From NCBI GenBank assembly GCA_013335535.1, contig JAAXVL010000001.1:982125-1046124 (forward strand): a stretch of DNA of 64,000 bases, in the 5' to 3' direction. The stretch is from Azonexaceae bacterium (lineage in GTDB: Bacteria > Pseudomonadota > Gammaproteobacteria > Burkholderiales > Rhodocyclaceae). Position 1 is the first letter of the stretch. Each line of letters begins with the position of its first letter. Shown here piece by piece: positions 24,567 to 33,500 of this stretch. The translations under genes and the position numbers were made by a program. The notes under the pieces were generated by a model. It had not been told where the DNA came from. It worked only from the letters and a program-made list of their open reading frames with translations, and made no database searches.

Positions 24567-25388
24567 ATGACTGCTCCTGAATGGATCCCCGTCGGCGCCC
24601 TCGGCGACGCCTTCCTGCCCGAAAACAACTGCCTGCCGCCGGTTGCCGACCTGGCCGGGCGCACCTTCAATCTCCACTTTGAAAACGGTTGGGTCATCGA
24701 ACACGCATTTGCCGACAGCGAACGCCTGACTTGGCGGATGACAGAAGGGGAAGGCGAGTCTCGCCAGGGCGAAGAACGCTACGTCGCCACCCGTCCCCGT
24801 GACGATATCTATTTCGTCGATTTCATCAAGAGCGGAGAGCGCGCCACCAGCGTGTCACTGGTCCTTGACCTGAAGCGCCGCACCTTCATCGCCGTGATCG
24901 GCCAGTTGCCGACTGCCGAAGAGTCCATGACCCCGTTCATCACCCGCATTGCGCAAGGCAAGGAGCTGACGGCGGTGAATGCCACCTTCCTGCGCGGCAG
25001 CATCGATATCCCCCTGACGCCTGATCTGCCCGTGCCGGAAGTGACGCACGATCTTCTTGGCAAGCGCGTCGAATACATCTACAGCCCGTTCGAGAAGTAC
25101 GAGCACATTTACCTGAACGACCACTACTATGCCTGGCGTTGTTTGGCCGGGTCGGAAAAGGGGTTGGCCGATACCGATGCCTGCCACTACTACAAGATCG
25201 CCGACAACCTCTATCTGTTCGTCTGGCGGGAGAAGATCGTGCCGACTCTGGGCATCGTCATGGTCGACTTCGACGTCCTGAAAACCACCGGCAAGATTGT
25301 CGGCTACGAAAACAACGATTTCGGCAAGCTGCGCAATTTTACGGTTGGCGCCCGCGCTCGCTTGTTGTCGGTCATTCCGGCAGAGTAA
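24567..25388 (+). CDS. moaF: MoaF family protein (monoamine-regulon type)
   Basis: 273 residues from ATG 24567. Two related beta-rich halves fit the MoaF N- and C-terminal domains: LAGRTFNLHFENGWVIEHAF...YFVDFIKSGERATSVSLVLDL and GKRVEYIYSPFEKYEHIYLNDHYYAWRCLAGSEKGLADTDACHYYKIADNLYLFVWREKIVPTLGIVMVDF. Databases often label the family molybdenum cofactor biosynthesis protein F, but the name comes, to my knowledge, from the monoamine regulon of Klebsiella, and no molybdenum cofactor gene is nearby. Here it heads an operon of two dehydrogenases and an amine/amino acid permease beside an aromatic amine dehydrogenase. The reaction is unknown. Confidence 0.85.
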   Translation: MTAPEWIPVGALGDAFLPENNCLPPVADLAGRTFNLHFENGWVIEHAFADSERLTWRMTEGEGESRQGEERYVATRPRDDIYFVDFIKSGERATSVSLVLDLKRRTFIAVIGQLPTAEESMTPFITRIAQGKELTAVNATFLRGSIDIPLTPDLPVPEVTHDLLGKRVEYIYSPFEKYEHIYLNDHYYAWRCLAGSEKGLADTDACHYYKIADNLYLFVWREKIVPTLGIVMVDFDVLKTTGKIVGYENNDFGKLRNFTVGARARLLSVIPAE

Positions 25389-25392
25389 GCGC

Positions 25393-26193
25393 ATGGATCG
25401 TTCAACAAAACCTCTGGCCGGCAAGGTTGCCGTGGTCACTGGCGGCGGCAGCGGGATAGGCGAGGCCTGCGTCCGCTTGCTGGCGGAGCAGGGTGCCACG
25501 GTCGGTGTACTTGGGCGCCGCAGCGCGTTGGTGGAGACCGTCGCCGCCCAAAACGGCGGTTTCGCACTGGTCGCCGATGCCAGCAACGAAACGGATATGC
25601 AGCGGGCCATGGCGACGGTGGCCGAGCGCCACGGCCGACTCGACATGCTGATCGCCAGCGCCGGCGGATTTGGTCAGAGCGCCTGCGGGGAGACCAGCGT
25701 CGAGGATTGGCGCAAGGCTTTCGATGCCAATCTCAATACGGCCTTCATCAGTGCCCGTGAAGCGCTGCCGCTGCTCATCCCGCAGCGCGGTGCCATCGTT
25801 TTCGTCGCCTCCATCGCCGCCCTGGCGGCCGGTCCGCAGGTCTGTGGGTACACCACCTTCAAGCACGCCCTGATCGGCCTGTCCCGCTCGCTGGCCCGGG
25901 ATTACGGCCCGCTGGGCGTGCGCTCCAATGTGGTCTGTCCTGGCTGGGTTCGCACGCCGATGGCCGATGAGGAGATGCTGCCGCTGATGGCGCAGCATGG
26001 CCTGTCGCTTGACGAGGCATATGCCCTGGTAACTGGCGACGTACCCTTGCAGCGCCCGGCCGATCCGTCCGAAATCGCGGAGGTCTGCGCCTTCCTCGCC
26101 TCGCCGGCCGCCTCCATCGTGACCGGCGCCGTGTTGGCCGCCGATGGCGGTTCCACCGCCGTCGATGTACCGACCCTGGCTTTTTCCCGTTGA
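25393..26193 (+). CDS. Short-chain dehydrogenase/reductase (first of two)
   Basis: 266 residues from ATG 25393, four bases after moaF. Classical SDR: cofactor motif VTGGGSGIGEA (TGxxxGxG), catalytic YTTFK (YxxxK), and C-terminal VTGAVLAADGG. The residue after the second strand region (LGRRSALVE) with Arg suggests NADP could be used, but this is not certain. Substrate unknown; context suggests a carbonyl or alcohol derived from an aromatic amine. Confidence 0.88.
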   Translation: MDRSTKPLAGKVAVVTGGGSGIGEACVRLLAEQGATVGVLGRRSALVETVAAQNGGFALVADASNETDMQRAMATVAERHGRLDMLIASAGGFGQSACGETSVEDWRKAFDANLNTAFISAREALPLLIPQRGAIVFVASIAALAAGPQVCGYTTFKHALIGLSRSLARDYGPLGVRSNVVCPGWVRTPMADEEMLPLMAQHGLSLDEAYALVTGDVPLQRPADPSEIAEVCAFLASPAASIVTGAVLAADGGSTAVDVPTLAFSR

Positions 26194-26203
26194 GAGGCAA
26201 AAC

Positions 26204-26992
26204 ATGAACGCATCCCTCTTGTCATATCGCCACGATCTCGACTTCGCCGGGCGGACGGTCATCGTCACCGGTGGCGCCAGCGGCATCGGCCGTAGCATCG
26301 CGCTGGCTTTCGCTGCCCACGGGGCGCAGGTCGTCATCGCCGATCTCAATGGCGAAGGCGCCGAGGCTGTCGGCGCGGAGATTCGCGCGGCCGGCGGCAG
26401 TGCCACCGCGATGTGCTGCGATCTCGCTGATCCAACCGTGCCCGGAGAAATAATCCGAGCAGCTGCCGATGCATATGGTGGCCTCGACGTGGTGGTGCAC
26501 AACGCGGCCTATTTCCCCTTGACCCCGTTTGCCGAGATCACGCCGGCCCTGCTCGCCAAAACCTTCGCCATCAACGTCGGCGCCGCTTTCGGGCTGCTGC
26601 AGGCGGCGCTGCCCTGCTTCCCGGCCGTTGGGGGCGGGCGTATGCTGGTCACGTCATCGGTGACCGGGCCGCGCGTGGCCTACCCCGGGTTGGCCCACTA
26701 CGCCGCATCGAAATCCGGCGTTAATGGTTTCATCCGCGCCGCCGCGCTGGAAGTGGCCGCCCGTGGCGTGACGGTCAATGGCGTGGAGCCAGGAATGATC
26801 CGGACCCCAGCCCAGGACAACCTGGGCGGCAGCGATGTCACGTCAGCCTTGTGCCAGGGCGTTCCGCTCGGGCGCCTGGGGGAGCCGGCAGATATCGCTG
26901 CGGCGATGCTCTTCCTGGCTTCGCCTGGGGCTTCCTACATCACCGGGCAAACCATTATCGTAGATGGCGGCGCTCTGCTGCCCGAAGCCTGA
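26204..26992 (+). CDS. Short-chain dehydrogenase/reductase (second of two)
   Basis: 262 residues from ATG 26204 (GAGAGG site). Motifs: VTGGASGIGRS, IADLNGEGA with an acidic residue after strand 2 (indicating NAD), YAASKSG (YxxxK), and ITGQTIIVDGG. It is clearly a different SDR subtype from its upstream neighbour, so it is not a recent duplicate. The pair may act on successive intermediates of one pathway. Confidence 0.88.
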   Translation: MNASLLSYRHDLDFAGRTVIVTGGASGIGRSIALAFAAHGAQVVIADLNGEGAEAVGAEIRAAGGSATAMCCDLADPTVPGEIIRAAADAYGGLDVVVHNAAYFPLTPFAEITPALLAKTFAINVGAAFGLLQAALPCFPAVGGGRMLVTSSVTGPRVAYPGLAHYAASKSGVNGFIRAAALEVAARGVTVNGVEPGMIRTPAQDNLGGSDVTSALCQGVPLGRLGEPADIAAAMLFLASPGASYITGQTIIVDGGALLPEA

Positions 26993-27022
26993 TGGCCCGA
27001 ATTTCCCAGGAGAGCTTGGTTG

Positions 27023-28411
27023 ATGGAAATGAATGAAGACAAGGCAGGCTGTTCCCAAGCGCAGCGGCGAACGCTGGGGGCGGGGACCCTGGCGGCCGTC
27101 ATCGTCGGGATAGCCATTTCGCAGGTGGCGCTGGTCGGTGTGCTGCAAGGCGTCGGCGTGGCCGACAAGCTGCCCCTGTGGCTGATCGGCATTGCTTTCG
27201 CCTGCGCCTACCTGCTGGCCATCAGCTATGCCTTAACCTTCTCGGAGTTGTCACTGATGATGCCGTCGAGCGGGGGGCTGAGCACCTATACCGAAGTCGC
27301 CATCGGCAATTTCCCGGCGCTGCTCGCTACCTTTTCCGGCTACGTGGTGGTCAATGTCTTCGGCGTTCCGGCAGAGCTGATGCTGTTCGACAGCGTGGTG
27401 CGCGAGATCGGCGGCATCGACCTGCCCCCCAAGGTCATGGCTTTGTCGCTACTGGTCGTACTGGCCTTCCTCAATATCCGGGGAACCGACGTGTTCGCGG
27501 CGCTGCAAAACAGCACGGCCGTCGTCAAGGTCGGCTTGATCCTGGTCAGCGGATTGGCCATGCTCTGGATAGTGCCCGGCGACGTGCAGGTTGCCCCACT
27601 CGGGCTGGGGGCGGAGCAAAGCATGTCCAGTGGCAGCTTCGGCATGGTAGTGGGCCTGTTCTTCTGGTGCCTGGTCGGCGCCGAGTTCGTCTGCCCGATG
27701 ATCGGCGAGGTGAAGAATCCCGGGAAGGCTATTCCTCGGGCGATGATCCTGGGCATCACCGCCCTGGCTTTCCTGTTCGGCCTCTATTCGCTGGGCGCCA
27801 GGCGGCTGCTGCCCCCGGCGTTGCTGACCGGCAGCGCCTTCCCCCATCTCGACTATGCACGCATGGCATTCGGGCGTATCGGGACGGCGATGCTTCTGTT
27901 TACAGCCGTTGCGGCAACGCTCGGCCTAGTCAATGCGGTTCTGGCAGGTATCTCCCGCCAACTGCAGGGAATGGCTCAGAATGGCCAGGCCTTAGGCTTC
28001 CTGGCATGGCGCCACCCCCACTACGACTCGCCCTGGGCGGCCATCGTGGCGATCACACTCGCTTTCGGGGCGCCGATCCTGCTCATGGGTGACCGCCCGG
28101 AAACGATCATGACCCTGGTCATCGCGGCGTCGACGTCATGGTTGATCGCCTATATCGTCGCCCACATCAATCTGATCGTCCTGCGGCGCCGCTATCCGCA
28201 GGCGAAGCGGCCATTCCGTTCCCCTTTCTTCCCGTTGCCCCAGGTGATCGGCATCGGTGGAATGCTCTATGTCATTGCCAGTAGCCCGGACGAGGTAACA
28301 GTCATTACCGGCTACGTCCTGGGCCTGGTTGCCGTTGCCTCGGCGTTGTGGACGCGCTTCGTGATGAAGCGTCGGTTGTTTGCGCCAGAGCCCTTTTTTT
28401 CCGATTCTTGA
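27023..28411 (+). CDS. APC-family amino acid/amine permease
   Basis: 462 residues with about 12 hydrophobic segments; the N-terminal signature TLGAGTLAAVIVGIAISQVALVGVLQG and GGLSTYTEVAIGNFPAL belong to the amino acid-polyamine-organocation superfamily (ethanolamine/amine transporter-like). Inner-membrane uptake of an amine or amino acid. Last gene of the moaF-SDR-SDR-permease operon, so it probably imports the substrate of that unit. I use ATG 27023, which has AGGAG ten bases upstream. Confidence 0.85.
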   Translation: MEMNEDKAGCSQAQRRTLGAGTLAAVIVGIAISQVALVGVLQGVGVADKLPLWLIGIAFACAYLLAISYALTFSELSLMMPSSGGLSTYTEVAIGNFPALLATFSGYVVVNVFGVPAELMLFDSVVREIGGIDLPPKVMALSLLVVLAFLNIRGTDVFAALQNSTAVVKVGLILVSGLAMLWIVPGDVQVAPLGLGAEQSMSSGSFGMVVGLFFWCLVGAEFVCPMIGEVKNPGKAIPRAMILGITALAFLFGLYSLGARRLLPPALLTGSAFPHLDYARMAFGRIGTAMLLFTAVAATLGLVNAVLAGISRQLQGMAQNGQALGFLAWRHPHYDSPWAAIVAITLAFGAPILLMGDRPETIMTLVIAASTSWLIAYIVAHINLIVLRRRYPQAKRPFRSPFFPLPQVIGIGGMLYVIASSPDEVTVITGYVLGLVAVASALWTRFVMKRRLFAPEPFFSDS

Positions 28412-28440
28412 TACAGCCTGAAAAGGGGCTCGCCGGATAC

Positions 28441-28475
28441 TGACCTCACGCTCCCTAACGAGTCGATCGAGGTCA
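28441..28475. promoter_or_regulatory. Inverted repeat at the aauB ribosome site
   Basis: TGACCTC (28441) and GAGGTCA (28469) form a perfect 7-base inverted repeat with a 21-base spacer. The second arm contains the GAGG ribosome site of aauB, so folding would hide it. It may instead be a regulator half-site pair. Only the repeat is seen; the function is inferred. Confidence 0.4.
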
Positions 28476-28479
28476 GAAA

Positions 28480-29646
28480 ATGGAAAAAATCAAGAAGCGG
28501 CCCTGGCTGCTGGCGCTGCCACTCAGTGTGGCAGCAACGCTGGCTTTCGCCGGGCCAGACAAGCCGGAACCACTGCCGGAAGAAGAAATCAAGGTCGAGC
28601 ACCTGACGCCGCCCGATGGCAATCGCCTGTATGTGACCGATTTTGTGTTCAATCACATGGCCGATGGTCGCGTGCATGTGGTCGATGGTCGTGCCGCGCG
28701 CTACCTGGGTATGGTGATGTCCGGTTTCGGTGCGCTGACCACGGTGTCGCCAGATGGCAAGGCCATTTATCTGGCGACGACCTATTACCCGCGTCTGTAT
28801 CGTGGCCAGCGTAGCGATGTCGTCGAAATCCACGACAGCGAAACGCTGGAGCTGAAGGCCGAGATCGACATTCCGGCCAAGCGGGCTCAGGCCGTGGCGT
28901 ACCGCAGCATGCTGGTTCCGAGCAGCGATGGTCGCTTCCTGTACGTGCAGAATGCGACGCCGGCCACTTCGGTGACGATCGTCGATCTGCACAGCCGGAA
29001 ATTTGTCGGGGAAGTCCAGACGCCGGGTTGCTGGTCCATCCAGGCCTGGGAAAAAGGGCATCGCTTCTCCACCATTTGTGGTGATGGCACCATGCTCACC
29101 GTGACGCTGGACGACGCCGGCCAGGCGGTCAGCCGCGAACGCAGCGCCCGCTTTTTCGATCCGGACAAGGATCCGATCTACGTCCATCCGGAAATGATCG
29201 GCGAGGACCGCTACTTCGTTTCCTATTACGGCAACCTCTACAAGGTCAGCTTGTCCGGCGACAAGCCCGCGTTCACTGCGCCCTGGACCTTGCTGGAGGC
29301 GAAGGATCGCACCCAGGGCTGGCGTCCAGGCGGCATGCAGGTGACGGCCATGCATCGGGCCAGCGGGACGCTGTTTGTGAACATGCACGAGCAAGGCTAC
29401 GAAGGCTCGCACAAGAATCCTTCGAAGGAAATCTGGGCCTTTGACGTGGCCAGCCGCAAGCGTGTTGCGCGCATTCCTTCCAATGCTGCGGTCTCGTTGG
29501 CGGCCAGCCAGAGCGACGCACCGCTGCTTTATTCGCTGAATCCGGAGAAGGGCGAAATCGTCATTCGCCAGATAGCGAAGGGTTATCCGAAGGTGAGCAC
29601 GATGTCCGGTATCGGCGAAACCTCGGTCATCATGGAGGTGCGCTGA
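28480..29646 (+). CDS. aauB: Aromatic amine dehydrogenase large (beta) subunit
   Basis: 388 residues with a cleavable signal peptide (RPWLLALPLSVAATLAFAGP). The mature part is a seven-bladed propeller of the methylamine/aromatic amine dehydrogenase heavy-chain family (NRLYVTDFVFNHMADGRVHVVDG...TTYYPRLYRGQRSDVVEIHDSETLE). The periplasmic enzyme oxidises arylethylamines such as tyramine and phenylethylamine to aldehydes and ammonia. Gene order aauB-E-D-A is that of the Alcaligenes faecalis aau cluster. The TTQ cofactor is in the small subunit three genes on. Confidence 0.93.
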   Translation: MEKIKKRPWLLALPLSVAATLAFAGPDKPEPLPEEEIKVEHLTPPDGNRLYVTDFVFNHMADGRVHVVDGRAARYLGMVMSGFGALTTVSPDGKAIYLATTYYPRLYRGQRSDVVEIHDSETLELKAEIDIPAKRAQAVAYRSMLVPSSDGRFLYVQNATPATSVTIVDLHSRKFVGEVQTPGCWSIQAWEKGHRFSTICGDGTMLTVTLDDAGQAVSRERSARFFDPDKDPIYVHPEMIGEDRYFVSYYGNLYKVSLSGDKPAFTAPWTLLEAKDRTQGWRPGGMQVTAMHRASGTLFVNMHEQGYEGSHKNPSKEIWAFDVASRKRVARIPSNAAVSLAASQSDAPLLYSLNPEKGEIVIRQIAKGYPKVSTMSGIGETSVIMEVR

Positions 29647-29647
29647 G

Positions 29648-30193
29648 ATGGGAGCGACTAATCTGTTTTTCGACCCGGTCATCGTCCACGCCGCTGCGGC
29701 GGCCATGGGCATCATCCTGATCACCGGCGCGCTGGCCAAGCTGCGTGACCTCGAACTCTTCCGCTATGCCATCGAGAACTACGGCCTCCTGGGCTGTCGC
29801 GGGTCGGCGCTGCTTGCCCGTGTGCTGCCTGTGGTCGAATTGCTGGCCGGCCTGGCGTTGATCGTCGAGAGCACCCGTCTGATCGGCGTCCTGCTCGGCC
29901 TTGGCGTCATGGCCGTGGTCACCGGCGCGGTCGCCATCAACCTGCTGCGTGGCATGGGGCGACTCGAATGCGGCTGCGGCACCGGCGGCCAGCGCATTTC
30001 ATGGGGGCTGGTGGTGCGCAATGTTTTTCTCTCGCTGGCCATCGCCTTGGCTGCTGCTGATGAAATGCCGCGCAACCTTGGCACCCTCGATTATTTCAGT
30101 GTCGCTGGCACCATCCTGGCCCTGCTGGCCCTCTACGCCTGCGTCAACCAACTGCTCGCCAATCAACCGCTTTTGAAGGAGTTGCAATCATGA
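29648..30193 (+). CDS. aauE: AauE/MauE membrane protein for amine dehydrogenase maturation
   Basis: 181 residues with four to five transmembrane segments, of the MauE/DoxX-like family. MauE and MauD are needed to form the many disulfides of the small subunit during maturation in the periplasm. A Cys pair is present (LECGCGTGG), as in other MauE proteins. It overlaps aauD by 4 bases. Confidence 0.9.
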   Translation: MGATNLFFDPVIVHAAAAAMGIILITGALAKLRDLELFRYAIENYGLLGCRGSALLARVLPVVELLAGLALIVESTRLIGVLLGLGVMAVVTGAVAINLLRGMGRLECGCGTGGQRISWGLVVRNVFLSLAIALAAADEMPRNLGTLDYFSVAGTILALLALYACVNQLLANQPLLKELQS

Positions 30194-30810
30194 TGGATCC
30201 ACTCGTCCTCTCCCTAATCGTCCTCTGGATCGTTGTCGTCGCGCTTGGCGTCTGCGTCCTTGCCTTGTCCCGCCAGATTGGCATTCTTTACGAACGCGTC
30301 GCGCCGATGGGGGCGCTGATGATGGATCACGGTCCCAAGGTCGGAGAACTGGCGCCGCCGGTTGAAGTCACCACCTGGGAAGGCAACGGCCTGACCATCG
30401 GCACCGCGTCGGCCAAGAGCACGCTGCTCTTCTTCGTTTCTCCGACCTGCCCGGTGTGCAAGAAGCTGCTGCCGATCATGCGTTCCGTTCAGGAGCACGA
30501 AGGGCGCTGGCTGAATGTGGTGCTGGCTTCGGACGGGGATCGCCCGGAGCACGCGACCTTCCGCGAAAAGTACGCGCTCGGCGATTTCCCGTACGTGCTG
30601 TCGCAGCCGCTGGGCATGGCCTACAAGATTTCCAAGCTGCCGTACTGCGTGCTGCTCGACGCCAATGGCTTTGTCCGCGCCAAGGGGCTGGTCAATTCCC
30701 GCGAACAGATCGAGAGCCTTATGACGGCTTACGAAAGCGGCATCGCCTCGGTGCAGGAACATATCGACCGTCAGCTGCTGGCAGCCGAAGCCCATCCTGA
30801 GAAAGCCTGA
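30190..30810 (+). CDS. aauD: AauD/MauD thioredoxin-like maturation protein
   Basis: 206 residues: an N-terminal membrane anchor (LSLIVLWIVVVALGVCVLAL) and a periplasmic thioredoxin fold with the redox motif CPVCK (FFVSPTCPVCKKLLP) and cis-Pro region KLPYCVLLD. It helps make the disulfides of the TTQ small subunit, probably with AauE. The position between E and A is conserved. Confidence 0.92.
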   Translation: MMDPLVLSLIVLWIVVVALGVCVLALSRQIGILYERVAPMGALMMDHGPKVGELAPPVEVTTWEGNGLTIGTASAKSTLLFFVSPTCPVCKKLLPIMRSVQEHEGRWLNVVLASDGDRPEHATFREKYALGDFPYVLSQPLGMAYKISKLPYCVLLDANGFVRAKGLVNSREQIESLMTAYESGIASVQEHIDRQLLAAEAHPEKA

Positions 30811-30813
30811 GCC

Positions 30814-31362
30814 ATGGACTTCCTTAAACTACTCGACCGTTTCACCGAGCGCCGGACGCGCACGGTGGCGCAAAACGCTTCGCGACGCGGTTTTTTGACG
30901 GGCGTCAGCAAGCTGCTGGTGGCCGGTGCCTTCGCGCTGCCCGTGCTGCCCTTCGACCGCACCAACAGTGCTCACGCGGCGGGCGGCCATGGCGCCGCCA
31001 AGAAAAAGGCGGAGCCGACCGAAACCGATTGCGATTACTGGCGTTACTGCAGTGTCGATGGCTTTCTCTGTTCCTGCTGCGGCGGCACGATGACGACCTG
31101 CCCGCCGGGCTCGACGCCGTCGGCCGTCTCCTGGGTCGGCACCTGCCACAACCCGGCGGATGGCCGCGATTATCTCGTCAGCTACAACGACTGCTGCGGC
31201 AAGACGGCCTGCGGGCGCTGCTTCTGCAATACCAACATTCGCGAACGGCCGGGTTACCGCATGGGCGTGCATAACGACATCAACTGGTGCATGGCCAATC
31301 AGAGCAGCCACTACCACTGCACGGTATCGGTCATTGTCGGGCTGGAAGAGGGGCAGTCATGA
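30814..31362 (+). CDS. aauA: Aromatic amine dehydrogenase small (alpha) subunit, TTQ-bearing
   Basis: 182 residues. A long Tat-type signal (NASRRGFLTG near residues 21-30) ends near Ala 54-56. The mature part has 14 Cys. Trp107 (SAVSWVGTC) and Trp158 (DINWCMAN) are the expected pair cross-linked into tryptophan tryptophylquinone, and Asp126 (SYNDCCG) fits the catalytic base; these line up with Trp109, Trp160 and Asp128 as numbered in the A. faecalis enzyme, a constant shift of two. All key residues are thus present, so an active enzyme is expected. It overlaps the next cytochrome gene by 4 bases. Confidence 0.95.
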   Translation: MDFLKLLDRFTERRTRTVAQNASRRGFLTGVSKLLVAGAFALPVLPFDRTNSAHAAGGHGAAKKKAEPTETDCDYWRYCSVDGFLCSCCGGTMTTCPPGSTPSAVSWVGTCHNPADGRDYLVSYNDCCGKTACGRCFCNTNIRERPGYRMGVHNDINWCMANQSSHYHCTVSVIVGLEEGQS

Positions 31363-31805
31363 GACATTTGGTTTTTGGCCTGTTTTTCGGGTTGACCGTG
31401 GGAATCGCCGGTGCAGATGATGGCAAGGCTGTGTATGACGCCCACTGTGCCGCCTGCCATCAACCGGACGGTGCCGGGGCGCTCGGTCTCGCGCCACCGC
31501 TGGCAGGCACCCTGGGCAAACGGCTGGCGGTGCCGGAAGGGCGCAAATACCTGCCCGGCATTGTGATCAGTGGGCTGGCCGGGAAAATGGAATCGAAAGG
31601 CGTGACCTACGAAGGGATCATGCCGTCCTGGCAGCAACTGTCGGACGCCGAACTGGCTAGCGTGCTTAACCACGTGCTGACGAACTTCAATGCAGCCGAA
31701 TTGCCCGCAGACTTCAAGCACATCGAAGCCGATGAACTGGCTGCGACACGGGCGAAAAAGCCGACCGCCAAGGAATTGCGCGGCTGGCGGGCGGCATCTC
31801 AATAA
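31359..31805 (+). CDS. c-type cytochrome of the amine dehydrogenase operon (first)
   Basis: 148 residues from ATG 31359, overlapping aauA by 4 bases. A signal peptide (about 20 residues) precedes one haem motif CAACH; the likely distal Met lies in GIMPSW. A periplasmic electron carrier probably taking electrons from the TTQ enzyme or passing them to an oxidase. The GTTGACCGTGG repeat (31391-31401) falls inside the signal-peptide codons (FGLTVGI). Confidence 0.88.
   Translation: MRHLVFGLFFGLTVGIAGADDGKAVYDAHCAACHQPDGAGALGLAPPLAGTLGKRLAVPEGRKYLPGIVISGLAGKMESKGVTYEGIMPSWQQLSDAELASVLNHVLTNFNAAELPADFKHIEADELAATRAKKPTAKELRGWRAASQ
31391..31401 (+). repeat. GTTGACCGTGG repeat, copy 4 (in a cytochrome c gene)
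   Basis: Preceded by TGTTTTTCGG; it encodes part of the signal peptide of the first aau-linked cytochrome. Confidence 0.75.
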
Positions 31806-31815
31806 GGAGCACGAC

Positions 31816-32262
31816 ATGGCCCTTGCTTCAATGATCCGTTGCGGCCTCTTGCTGGCTGCTCTTTCGGGCCTGCTGGCCGGCGAGGCCGTGGCGGATGCCG
31901 CCAAGAAAAACTACCGCCTGCACTGCATGGGCTGCCATCAGGCCGACGGTACCGGCTCGCCGGAAAACGGTATTCCCAGCATGCGCGACGAGGTCGGACA
32001 TTTTCTCCGGGCGCCGGACGGGCGAGCCTATCTGTCGCAGGTGCCGGGTACTTTGAACACACCACTCAGCGACGGCGAAACGGCGGAGTTGCTGAACTGG
32101 GTCATGGCCAATATCGGCCGCAGCAGCATCCCGGCCGACTTCAAACCCTACACCGCCGACGACGTGCGGGCTTACCGGGCAACCGTGCCGCAGGACATTC
32201 CGGGCATGCGGGTTCGCCTGCTCAAGCAAATCGAGGGCATCCAGCTCGGATCGGCTCGCTAA
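31816..32262 (+). CDS. c-type cytochrome of the amine dehydrogenase operon (second)
   Basis: 148 residues, signal peptide ending near AVA-DA, haem motif CMGCH. It is a paralogue of the preceding gene: equal length and matching C-terminal blocks (ADFK followed by a D/E-rich stretch and an AxRA segment). Unlike the first, I find no Met in the place where the distal ligand would fall (GIMPSW in the first aligns with NTPLSD here). It may have another ligand or an open site. AAGGAG site upstream. Confidence 0.85.
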   Translation: MALASMIRCGLLLAALSGLLAGEAVADAAKKNYRLHCMGCHQADGTGSPENGIPSMRDEVGHFLRAPDGRAYLSQVPGTLNTPLSDGETAELLNWVMANIGRSSIPADFKPYTADDVRAYRATVPQDIPGMRVRLLKQIEGIQLGSAR

Positions 32263-32273
32263 CAGGAATTCCC

Positions 32274-33374
32274 ATGAACAATTTGCACAGTTTGCGCCGC
32301 GGCATCATCGCCACGGCCGGGGCGGTGTTCGCCTCGCTTTTCGTCTGCCTGCTCGCCAGTCCGGAGTGGCTGACCGGCTGGGGTACGGTCATTCTGGTTG
32401 CCATGGTGCCGGCCCAGATGGTCATCAGCCTGGTCTGGCAGTCCAATTACCCCAAGGTGCTGGCCGATCTGCCGCAGCCATTGCGCGGCATCGCCTTCAC
32501 CGCGCTCAATACGCTGGTCGGCGCCGCCGTTGCCTATATTGCCTGGCAAACGGTGGGGGGCGCTTTGGCACTACCGACGCCATTCCTGATCATGTTCCTG
32601 ATCTTCTCGGTGGCGGTCATGCTGGTACTTGTTGTGCCGCTGCAATGCTGGCCGTTCGCCCCGGCGATCCGCCACCCCGGTCTGATGGGCGGGACGCTGC
32701 TGGTTGCCGCCTATGCGCTGGCCTACGGCTTGTTTCGCTGGCTGTTCGATTTTGGCTTCCTGGCAGAAGCGCCTTTCTACCGGCCCGAACTCGATCCGCA
32801 TGGCTTGTTCATGGCCTGGACGCCGCTGGTCTTCTCCATCGCCATGTTGGTGCCGGTACTCGGCCTGATCCTGTTTGACTTCTGGCCGCTGAGCGCGCTC
32901 GCCAGCAAGCTTCCGGTACTAGGCAAACAGCCAGTGTTCGGCCTTCTTTCCCTGGTTTTGGTCTTCGTCCTGGCCGGTAATTTGTGGGCCGGGTTCGTCG
33001 GGCAGGGCATGGACAAGGTGCTGTTCATGGTGCGCATCTGCGTCGCCGTCAATTTCGGCTATTTCATCCTGCTCGTCATGTTCGAAGGCGTGCCGGCGCT
33101 AAAACTGCCTCAACCCTGGCGAGGCCTGATTCTCAACGGCGCGGCAGTGGGTTTGGCGTTCGTCATGCTGCATCTCTACGAATTTGCGGCATTACACCGC
33201 TTCGATCTGCCTTCGGGTGGGCCGACTTACCCGCTCGAACTATGGTTGGCCTCGGCCATGCTCGCCGTGACCTTCCCGCTGATGGTGGTAATCGGCGGCT
33301 ATTTTCAGTTCTGGCCGTCAGGTAAGGGAATGCAGGAGATCGACGATCTCATGCAGGAAGCAGAGCGTGCTTGA
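32274..33374 (+). CDS. Multi-pass membrane protein of the amine dehydrogenase operon
   Basis: 366 residues with about ten hydrophobic segments and no signature I can name. It carries several Trp and Pro-rich loops (PLQCWPFAPAIRHPG, FDFWPLSALASKLPV, GGYFQFWPSGKG). Operon position right after the aau genes and cytochromes suggests a quinone-side or transport partner, but there are no clear haem-binding His pairs. Last gene of the operon. Confidence 0.8.
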   Translation: MNNLHSLRRGIIATAGAVFASLFVCLLASPEWLTGWGTVILVAMVPAQMVISLVWQSNYPKVLADLPQPLRGIAFTALNTLVGAAVAYIAWQTVGGALALPTPFLIMFLIFSVAVMLVLVVPLQCWPFAPAIRHPGLMGGTLLVAAYALAYGLFRWLFDFGFLAEAPFYRPELDPHGLFMAWTPLVFSIAMLVPVLGLILFDFWPLSALASKLPVLGKQPVFGLLSLVLVFVLAGNLWAGFVGQGMDKVLFMVRICVAVNFGYFILLVMFEGVPALKLPQPWRGLILNGAAVGLAFVMLHLYEFAALHRFDLPSGGPTYPLELWLASAMLAVTFPLMVVIGGYFQFWPSGKGMQEIDDLMQEAERA

Positions 33375-33500
33375 TTTTTAATCCCGGACCAACCGGCTAG
33401 CAAACAATGGCTGAAGATGAAATGGTGGTGCCCAGGAGAGCGCCAAATTCAGCCATAAAACTTTTTGTTTCCTGCGGAGGAGCCTCCGTAAGCGAATTAC

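Noticed and set aside
24567..25388. MoaF as a molybdenum cofactor synthesis gene
   Set aside because: No other cofactor gene is nearby, and the operon context is amine metabolism.
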